NCBI GenBank assembly: GCA_019677205.1
Contig: JAAMXY010000137.1
Coordinates: 1-18,917 of the forward strand
Direction of reading: 5' to 3'
DNA from: Pinguiococcus pyrenoidosus
Lineage: Eukaryota; Sar; Pinguiophyceae; Pinguiochrysidales; Pinguiochrysidaceae
DNA length: 18,917 bases
The notes beneath the pieces are model-generated. The model was not told the origin of the DNA. It did no database searches and was given only the letters and a program-made list of their open reading frames with translations. Shown here one piece after another: positions 1 through 9,700 of this stretch (position 1 is its first letter; every line of letters starts with the position of its first letter). The translations under genes were made by a program, and so were the position numbers.

Positions 1-732
1 TATTGCGGGTTTTAAATACCGTATCTCGCAGCATGTAGCCAATGAACTGCCTTTCACTTTCTTGATTACTGTATGCAATTTCGAAATTCAGAATTTAAGC
101 CAGCAGAATCCAATGTAACGTAACACCCCAGATCATGTCAGATGTTCACGAGAGACTTCAGAATTTTTACAATATTGAATTTAGATTGGATTTTTGAAGT
201 TCTTGAAAGTAGTAAGCCAGTAGGGTGTACACAGGCGTACCAGGTAGGGTACTGTACACTACATCTGTTGGGAAGGTACTCAGCCTTGTACTCTAGTTCC
301 CTAGTATCTGACCGCGAAGCGCAGCACCTGCTATCCCATGATCTGCACCTTCCTCCGGCCGTCCATTCCTCCAGGACCGGGATTGCATGTGCTGCCCGCG
401 ACGAAGCCCGCGTCGCTACGGAGCTGAGCAGTCCTCGAAGGCTTCTTCGCGTAGCTTCCGAGGACATGACGGTGTTTCGGCTTGAGCGCTCGCGCGTCGG
501 CCTTCGATGTGACCGAGGCTTCTGCCTGCACGCGAATTGTCAGCCCAGGCAGTGGAAGCCGAAGGGAGGCGACCGGAGCCACCCTTTCTATCTGGAGCTG
601 CTCTTTCCGCGCAGTCATGGAGTGAGAGGAGCGTCATCTTCCGGCAAGCACAACTGCACTGGCTCCGGGCTGTGCGGCGGCGCTTGAAGCTGCTGCTTCT
701 CCGATGAATCGGCTGCGCGGTTCCCTTCTTCC
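1..732. other. 5' flanking region, no convincing gene
   Basis: The first 300 bases are AT-rich and look non-coding. The rest, up to the ATG at 733, is GC-rich and is probably promoter plus 5' UTR of the giant gene. A plus-strand frame is open from 142 to 687, in the same phase as the gene, and a minus-strand ATG frame is open from 618 to 331. Neither translation resembles a known protein. The plus frame ends at a TGA (685-687) before the gene's ATG, and I see no splice pair that would sensibly join it to the gene. I see no clear TATA box or other named promoter element. Confidence 0.5.
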
Positions 733-3700
733 ATGAGGGGTCCGGGTACGAACCTTCAAGGCTTCGGCCTATGGATCATAGCGTCCATCCAATTGACGTC
801 CTGCGAGCGGTACATGCAGCTTCTCCAGCAACCGGGTGGCGCTCGGGGGGGGGTCGTGTTTGACTCTCAACCGATTGTGTACCTCCTGGAGGACGGTGTC
901 CTTGACGCTGCGTACGACGGCTTTTGCTATGCCACTCTTCGCGACTCCCTTTCTGGGCATGAACAGCTCCTTTTCGAGAACGGCAGCGAGGAGGGATCGA
1001 CGGATCCTGCAGACCACCTGGTCGCCTTCACCGGCGGCGTTGCAGCGCTGAAGGGCCTCTATATAAATGAAGCCGGGGAAGGGTTTCGCTTGCGACTTAT
1101 CGCCACTGATTCGACGCTCGTGGACACGCACTTCGTTGATTCGGAAGCGTTTCCAGTGAGCGTCGGGCCAGCACATCGACTAGCCTTTGCCACGCCACTT
1201 GGCGCCGCCACAGGTGGATCTCCGATCTTCCCGCAACCGGAATTGGTCGTCGTTGACCGTGGCGGCAACGCTCTGCACACACCGGGAGCTGGTGGACACG
1301 TGCACGTATCGCTGGCCGTGAGCCCTACCGGCGATGCCGTCCGATCAGCGGCTGGCCTCTCGGCGCCCTTCGTAAACGGGACCGCGCGCTTTGCGGGCCT
1401 CTACATCAACAAGGCCGGCTCGGGCTATGTGGCAAACTTTACTACCGACCTGTCGTTGCCCGGGGGGAGGACTTTGTTATCCCCCCCTTTTGCGGTGGGA
1501 TTGGGCCAGGTCGCGTACTGTGAGTCTGCAGAGGATCTGACAAGCGGGAGCATCGTCGGCGGAGAAGCGTTTGAAATCCAGCCAAAGCTCCTGGCATTTG
1601 ACGCGGGCGGAAATCTTCTTGAAGAGGATTCGACGAGCGTCGTCAAGGCACATATAACAGACAATCCGAGCGATGGGTCCTTCACAAGATTGGAGAGCGC
1701 CGTGGCGGCTGTGGTCCGCGGTGTTTGCACTTTCCATGGACTTGCCATTGACAAAGCCGGGGTGGACTATCGTATCTCCTTTACGTATTTCGTCGCCAAC
1801 ACAACGACAGGCAGTCTCGTCCCCACGAGTGTTGCGCTTCTGTCTGACTTCTTCACCGTGTATGTTGGCTTCCCAGTCGCACTACAAGTAATACGGGAGG
1901 TCCCGGACGGCGACGCCTGGGCCGGAGGCCAGCCCTTCCGCAACCAGCCTGTCCTGGCAGTGCATGATGCAGGCGGCAACACAGTGACCGGCGAGACCAG
2001 CGCGGCAGTCGAGGCATTCCTTCAGGAGAGCCCCTCGGTCCGGCAAGGCGTAGTTGTAGACACCTCCGCTTCAAGCGTCGTCGCGGTCAGCAGTGTCTAC
2101 TCAGAGGCTCCTTGCAGCGTATGCGGAGCCGGGCAAGAGATTATCATTTTCGTCGCGTTCACGGGGGAGGTGACCGCCGACGTCACTCGAGGAATGCCAA
2201 CCTTGCAGCTAGACGTGGGAGCGTCCAACCTCCACGTCAACGTCTCCAACTCCGGCGTACGAACACGAGCACTCGAGTTCTCCTACGTGGTCGCACCCGG
2301 ACACGCGTCCATGGGCCTTGGCTACGTCGACGTCGCTTCTTTGTACAGTGGCGTCGGTCAGATCCGCGACAACCTCGGACGGGGCGTCGATACCACGCTG
2401 CCAGTTCCCGGCACAAACGGATCCCTTTCGCACTCTGGAGGGATCGTCATCAACACAACCCCGCCCTACGCGAAATCTGCATCGACGCCGACCTCGAGCG
2501 GTGAGTATGGCGTGGGAGAAGACATCTTCATCGGCATTCTCTTCAGCTACTCCATCGTTGTGACAGGGACGCCCCTGCTGCAGCTCAACAACGGCGGGAC
2601 CGCGGCCTACGTGGCAGGATCTGGAGCCAACGAGATTCGCTTCAGATACACCGTTTGCGGAGGTCAAGACATCGCAAGCCTTGACGTGGATACTACCGCA
2701 AACATAAGCCTCCCGTCTGCAGCTGACTCGATCAAGAGGCTGTCGACGGCGCCGACGACGCATGCATCACTTGCACTGGGAATGCTCAACACGTCGATCA
2801 GCTCCACGAAGACCATCACCATAGACACGTCCACTCCCATGGTTGATCCATCAGTAGGTGTGACGTCGCCTTCCGCGGATGGGACTTACACGGTAGGTGA
2901 CGTCATCGACATCGTCGTCGGCTTCACCAAGCCCGTGACGGTCTTCGGCAGCGTCGTCTTGAATGTGAATGCAGCGAGCTCCCCACGCGCGGCGAGGTAT
3001 CTTTCTGGCAGCGGGAGTACGGCTCTGCTCTTTCGATATGTTGTCGAAGCTCTTGACTCAGTGGCTGACCTAGACGCTGCTGGTGACACGCCATTCGCGT
3101 ATGGAGAGGGCGGAGCCGTACGCAGGTCGTCGACGAACCCAACGACTGATGCGGACGTCTCCCTATCAGCGCTGCGCGCAGCGTCGAAGCGCCTCGCGGA
3201 CCAGAAAGCCCTGGTGGTGGATGGCGAAGTGCCATCAGTGACGGGCGTCTTGGTCATGGGAGCCACCCCTGGCACCGTGTTTGGCGTTGACGCCACGGTG
3301 CAGATCTCCGTCAGCTTCTCCAAGCCGGTGGTGGTCAGTGACCCGTCTACTCCGACCATTTTTCTTGTGGCTGGTGACGTAGAACGTGCCGCAGAGTTCG
3401 CATATGGAAGCGGCACGACATCATTGATCTTTGAGTACATTGTCCGAATTGGTGACAGCGCCAACCCGTTGGCGTATCGCATCACCCCAAACGCCCTGTG
3501 TATCAATGAGGCATGCGGAGAAACAAGCGACACGCTCTACATACGGCGTGCGTCCGCAAATCCGCAGGCGAATGCCCAGATAGATCTTCCTACAAGCGGC
3601 GGTTCTCCTTCCATTGGGGTTCCGATCTCACCTGGGGTCGTGGTAGATACCACCGTGTCCCGGCCCTCCCGACTCTTGAGAATCGTTGCGCTGCATCCTC

Positions 3701-6700
3701 CCGGCGTGTTCGGCGTAGGTGAAGCGATCCTTGTGGACTGCGTCTTCGAGGATGAGATACTGCTGCTTGGGGACTCGCCGCCCCGCCTGCTGATGAGCAC
3801 GGGAAGATTCGCGCAGTACGCCAGCGGCACTGGTACCGAGACGCTGACCTTCGCCTATCATGCACAGTTTGACGACACCACAGCGAATCTAGACTGGCTC
3901 AACGTTGATCTGTTGAACACTCCTGTAGACTGCGACGGTGTTCTTTGCCGACTTGGCAACCGGAATGGAGAACTCGTGGACCTGGATGCAACCAACATCC
4001 CCCCCCTTAGCTCGGGTATTGCCTTGGATCCGTCCGCGCCTGCGGTGGTACTGGTTCGCAGCAGCAAGACGACGTCCCCTTACGACGGCGTCTATGCAGC
4101 CGGCGAAGAGATCCAGGTGGAAGTCGAATTCGATCTGCCTGTGGTCGTGAGCGGATCTCCCAGGCTTCGACTCGAGACAGGCGCACGAGACCGATACGCT
4201 ACGTACCTGGCGGCTGCCTCAACGCCAAGACTCTTGGTGTTTCAGTACGTTGTACAGGAGGGCGACAGCACGAAGGAGCTGACCGTTCACAGCGAGGACG
4301 CACTGGAGCAGAACTTTGGAACAATAAAGAGAGAATCAACACATCCGACAACAGATGCGCTCTTGAGAATCCCAGGTTCCCGCAGTCCTTTGGCGCAAGG
4401 CATGAACTCCATCGTGATCGACGCCACTACTCCAGCAATAGTCACGAATGTTTCCAGCACCAGTGCATCGAGCACATACACGGTGGGCGACACGATCGTG
4501 ATCGAGGTGGCGTTCTCTCGGCACATCGAAGCTGTCGGAACGCCTCACCTCAGATTGGAACTGGGGCCGACAGAGCGGCGTGCGGTCTATCAGTCCGGGC
4601 CCAGCACGAAAGTCCTACGCTTTGCGTATGCCATACAGCCTGGGGACGCCAGTGTGGACCTGAACTACGTAGACTCCCACGCGCTCGCCGTTGCTGACGG
4701 CGGCATCTTTATCCGTTCGACAACCTCAGCAACTCCTGCGGACCTTGTCCTTCCCTACAAAGGCTCCAGAGGAAGTCTTGCAGCGAATGCTGACATTGTT
4801 GTAGAGGGACAGGTGCCGTTCGTAACTCAGATTGATATTGGCGTGGCCGACGGAGTCTATGGGGAGGGTGCCAGACTGCCCATCCTGGTAACGTTCTCCC
4901 ACAGCGTCGCTGTCGATGGAAGTCCCTTCCTGGAGATGGACGCTGGCGAGTATGTCAGGCGTGCGTACTACTCCGGAGGAAGTGGATCTCGTGTACTAGC
5001 CTTCACCTACATCGTCGAGGTAGGAGACACGTCCTCTGACCTCGACTACTATGCAGACGAAGCGCGGTCTCGTTCCGCATCATCTGCTTTGAATCTGAAT
5101 GGAGGGAGCATCCGCCGGCTGTCTGCCGTGCCTACCCTCGACGCTGATACACATCTGAACCCGACCTCTGGTCAGCTGCGAGGCACCACAATGCAACTTT
5201 TGAACAGAGGAGTCGCAGAGTTTCTTTCCTTGATGATCCCGAGGAGAGGATCGGAGTATAAGCTTCGCTTCCAGTTGCGCCCTGACCAGACGCCATACAC
5301 TCTGTTCGCTTCCTTGTCTGTCAGCGTTAAGTCCTCAGCGGAGTTCGAGGTGATGTCACACGACAACGAATCACGGGACTTCTTCGGCGCTGCCGTTGGC
5401 GTGATGGGGGACATCGTCGTAGTCGGTGCGCCCTACAAAAGGCTCGCGGTAAACGAGGTGCAGTCGATTGTCACCACAGGAGGGGGGGCTACTTTTATCC
5501 GCGAGATCCAAACGATCACGACGGCGATCTCCGTAGTCGCAGAGGTGCAGGCATTCACCATGTCTGCCTCGCCGGGAGCGACCCTTGGCGGTTCTTTCAA
5601 GGTACTTTGGGGCTCGAGATCGACCCGCAAGCTCCCTGCCGATCTTTCGGCAGAGCAGCTTCAAGTCTTCATGGAAGCAGACTTGCACACCGGCCGGCTT
5701 CAAGTGACGGCTGAACCGTATGTATTCTGTGCATGCTCGAACGCGAACACCTATGCGATCACTTTCCTCGAGGCCACCGGAGACGTCCCCGTCCTTGCCA
5801 TCGACGCTGCAGAGCTCACTGGGACGGGCGCCAGGGCTTTGCCGGTAGAGGTCTTGCAGAAGTTCCCCGTCCTAGGTGGCAGCTTCCTTCTTCGGCATGC
5901 TGGCCTTCGCACTCGAGCTCTTGCTTTCGACGCGGAGCCGTGGGCGCTCCACGCGGCCATCGAGGACGACCTGCACTTGGATGTCTACCTCGTGAGAAGA
6001 TCACTTCCCGGGCCGTCGCTTGAACGGGAGTGGAGTATCACCTTTAACTCCGCCGAAGGCAGGTGGGACCTCGAGCAATTGCAAGCCGTGTCGGATTTGC
6101 CGGGGTGCGCCAACACCAGCATTGGCATTCGCACCGACAGAGACGGAGGAGGACCGCTTCGAGGCACTTTTCAGCTTGGTTTTCGAGATGCGGGTCTCAC
6201 CTCGCGCCTGGCATACGATGCCAGCGCCCACGAGATGGAGAGAGCGCTGGAGACGCTCCATTCCATCAATGACGTTGAAGTGGCGCTGGTGGACTCCTCC
6301 GCTGCTGGCGGTTCCACGTGGGCAGTTACATTTAAGAGTGTCAACGTCCTGACGCGCTTCGGGTGGCAGCCTTCAGTCACGGAGAATCTTGAGCGGATGG
6401 AAGTTGTTAGCTTCCTGACAGGCACACAGGCGAGCATAGCTGTTGTGGGCGGAAGCGGAACGGATAGGAACTCATATCCCCACGTGCCGCGAGTTGGTGG
6501 CGACAGCGGCAGGAATACCGGAGCTGCGTACATTCTGAAACGAACAGACGAACAATGGCGCAGCTGGCAGACTCTGCGGGGATCCGACTCGGAGAAGGAA
6601 GATCGCTTCGGGTTTTCGGTAGCAATCGCTCAGCGAGGTGATGCGACTGCCGTGGCCATCGGCGCTCCCAGTGCCGAAGAGAGGTCAGTCCAAGAGATCC

Positions 6701-9700
6701 AGACCTTGACGTGCAACGCGGACGAGGGGAGCTTTCAGGTGAGAGAGGCCTTTGGGATCCCTCTTGTTTGTGCTGGCCCCACGGAATGTTGATCATGCGG
6801 CTTCGATGCGTCGCAGGTCGGGTTTCGAGGCTTCCGCGTGACGGTGCCATTCGACGTGGACAGAGGTACCCTTGAGAAGCTTCTGGAAGGGGAATGGGGT
6901 CGCATCGAGGGCCTCCATCCTCTCACGGACTTGGCCGTGACGGATTGGGGTGGAGGGGGGCTTTGCTCGGGGAATCGGTCAGCAGACGTGACCTTCCGAA
7001 GCTTCGAGGGAGATCCTGAGCTCCTTCACCTTTACAAAGGGAGTCTCAGCCTTGCGGGAGTCGAAGACAGTGCCGATCTTCACATCGTCGAGCGCGTCAA
7101 GGGCCGCCGAGCCATCACGGCCTCCAGAAGGGGTGCGGTCTACGTCTTTGATTCGGAGAACGGCACCTTCTTCACAGAAAGACAGAAGCTGGCGCCAGCA
7201 GCGCCGCAAGGTAAGCGCTAGGTCGCTTCTCCCGGGACCTCCGCCCTTACAAGCCCTTCCCTATTGCGAGCAGAAACGGAGGCCACCCGATTCGGAGCTA
7301 GCATCGCTCTAAACGGCGACGGGTCGCTGCTGGTGGTAGGTGCGCCTGGAGCCTTGTCGCTCCGTGGGCAAGCATACCTGTACAAGTTCCAGGCTATAGA
7401 AGGACGGTACGCTTTCGTCGACCTGCTAGACTCTTCGGCCTTCGTACCTCCTGCGGCGCTCGACTGCTTTGGCACGAAGGTTGATGCCTCCGAGGGCCTC
7501 GTAGCCGTTGGGAGTCCAGGATTTGGCAACTCGACCGGCGCAGTCTTCCTTTTCAACTTTAATGGCTTTTCCGCAAGTGCAACTCAGTACTTTCTGCCCC
7601 CCACGCCGACGCAGGGCGCTCGCTTCGGTTGCGCCGTCGCAATCGATGCAGGGACCAGTTCGTTGATTGTGAGTGCTTGCAGTCAGCACGGGGCAAGCTT
7701 CTATCTGTCGGAGACCTCGCCACAATCCCTCGGTCCTGATATCGGAGCGGTGTTTAGCTACCGCGCCTCAGACGCGAGTCTGAGCTTCGAACTAGAAGAG
7801 GAACTCACGGCAACAAACGTTCGCGTCGGGGACCACTTTGGTGCGGAAGTCGCCGTGTCCGGGAGAACCCTCCTGGTGTCCGCGTTTTCAGACTTCAATG
7901 GCCCTCTTTTGCCTAGGAAGTCCGTACAGACCATCTACACAGACTGCCGCCACTGTATGCTTGGTTCCTACTTTGAGCTCGAGTACAGGAATCGGCGCGC
8001 TCGAGTCGAGCACGACGCCACTGCGCTGGACATGAAGGACGCCCTGGAGAACGTGCTGCACGCGAAAAGAGTCGACGTTCGCCGATCCGAGGAGGACCCC
8101 CGGAGCGGAGGATTCCTTTGGACAGTGACCTTTCACGGAGAAGCCATCGCTGCCGAGCTTGAGGCGTACGTGGGAGGCTTGACTGGGGCGGCTCCGCTTG
8201 TCGGCACAAGCGTGCTAGTCGGGAACCCTACGGCGCACAGGAGCACTGTACATCTCTTTTCGAGGGACTCGGTCACGGATCGCTGGATCGAGCAAGCCTT
8301 CTTACAGCCAGAGCAATTCCAGGCTGCCGACCTGGCCGGCTATGCTGTTGCACTGAGCTCCAGCTACGCGATCGTCGGAGCCCCGAATCGAGACGAATTC
8401 GTGTCTGGTGTGAATTCTGGCGCAGTCACGGTGTATGACCTTTGCTTCCAAAGATTCTCATTTGTGGCACGGCGTCAGCAAGTGCCTGAGGGAGCTGCCG
8501 TCACCCTCGACGTCTTGAAGATGGAAACGCCTGCGCAGGGAAGGGCGGACGTAGTGAGGGTGCGGAGTTTGGACGCGAACGCCCCAGAAAGAGAGCAGAG
8601 CTACGCTGCAGCGCTCTTCGGCATCGAGACCGACGAGCTTGACAACGGGACCGATCCGATTGAGCTGCTCTTCTCTGGGACTGCCTTTGCGAGCCCCCAG
8701 GCCACCGCCTCAGAGGCGTCCAACTGGCCCCACGGCGGATACGATTACAGGGCTCTATCCGACTACGTCGCCGTGGACGCGACACTGGTGTTCATGGAAG
8801 AAGAAGTCACGAAAGGTGTTGTTCTCACGACCGTTGCAGATCACATCGTTGAGAGACCTGACGAAGAGGTCGCTCTCTATCTTGGCGATCGTGGGGTCTT
8901 TCCGTCTGCACTTGGACACCTTGTCACTTGGATAGAGCTTGTTGACGGCGTCGATGGCGGCGAGGGAACGGCGACGTACTTCGACGTCCTAGGAGCCGAC
9001 GAACTGGGTCCATTTGACCAGTATGGTACACAAGTGGAGCTCAACTTCGAAGCAAATCTTCTGTTGGTCGGTGCCGAATGGCGCAATGCGAACAGCTCAA
9101 CAAGTGCGGGGGAGGTATTTGCGTACAGACAGACCATGGGGGTCTGGGAGCTTGTGTCCACCCTTGGCGCCGCCTGTGATCCGCCCCTATCGAGCGGAGC
9201 CAGGTTCGGATCAGGCCTTGCCGTGGACAAGAATCCAAGAGAGCACGTAACAGTTGTGGCGAGCGCGCCGGGCGTTGCAACGGCGTACGTCTTTCACTAC
9301 GATGTGAATGGCCGGGTATTTTCGCAAGGCGCCGCCTTGAGCCATCCCGCCTGCGTTGGCCACCTGAACTGCCTTTTCGGCGCAGCCGGAGCTCTGGCGA
9401 TGCACTGGGAACTTCTAGCCATCGGTGCACCAGGGGAGGAGGCCGTTGTGGTCTTCCAACGCAGCGTGGACAGCTCTGGAGCGTATACGTGGGGCGAGGG
9501 TGCTCTCGTACGAAGCAGCGAATATGACCTCGATGTGGTGGCGGGCGTTGCTGACGTGCACCCGCAGTCCTTCGGCAGCTGCGTTTCCGTCTCGGAGAGG
9601 ACAATGGTGGTCTCTGCATTGTATGCGGACTACGACAATCGTGGCAACCCCGGGGTGGCAGAGAAGTATGACACATCCGGAGTTCCCAGCGTTGGCGTCG

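Larger units (their letters stand above)
5341..8442 (+). other. FG-GAP beta-propeller 1 (7 blades) with nested VQTI modules
   Basis: This region encodes residues 1537-2523 and spans both introns. Seven FG-GAP-like units are visible: FFGAAVGV..VVVGAP (about 1550), RFGFSVAI..VAIGAP (1957), RFGASIAL..VVGAP (2140), CFGTKVDA..AVGSP (2197), RFGCAVAI..IVSAC (2250), HFGAEVAV..LVSAF (2317) and GYAVAL..AIVGAP (2487). Several are followed by the usual closing strand (GAAYIL, GAVYVF, GAVFLF, GAVTVY). Integrin-alpha-type propellers have seven such blades. Blades 1, 2 and 6 are interrupted after the GAP strand by VQTI modules near residues 1574-1910 (three in tandem), 1986-2105 and 2348-2455. The module pattern is '(E/V)IQTI ... 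GxFxLxFxG ... DAsAxxLxxALExL ... WxITFxS'. Confidence 0.7.

Noticed and set aside
331-618. Minus-strand 95-codon ATG frame in the 5' flank
   Set aside because: Codon-position GC differences are weak (about 55% at the lowest position) and fit the plus frame equally well. There is no family resemblance.
142-687. Plus-strand 181-codon frame upstream of and in phase with the giant gene
   Set aside because: The 5' half is AT-rich and unlike coding DNA, the translation resembles nothing known, and it ends at a TGA with no convincing donor/acceptor pair joining it to the gene's ATG.
2209-2763. Minus-strand 184-codon frame inside the SWM array
   Set aside because: It is a shadow of the repeat-coding strand: Arg-rich, low-complexity translation, no start context and no homology.
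6790-6792. In-frame TGA as a true stop or a pseudogene break splitting the giant gene into two genes
   Set aside because: It lies within a 78-nt segment with good GT-AG borders, and splicing restores a VQTI module matching its sister copies. A two-gene or pseudogene reading is not needed.
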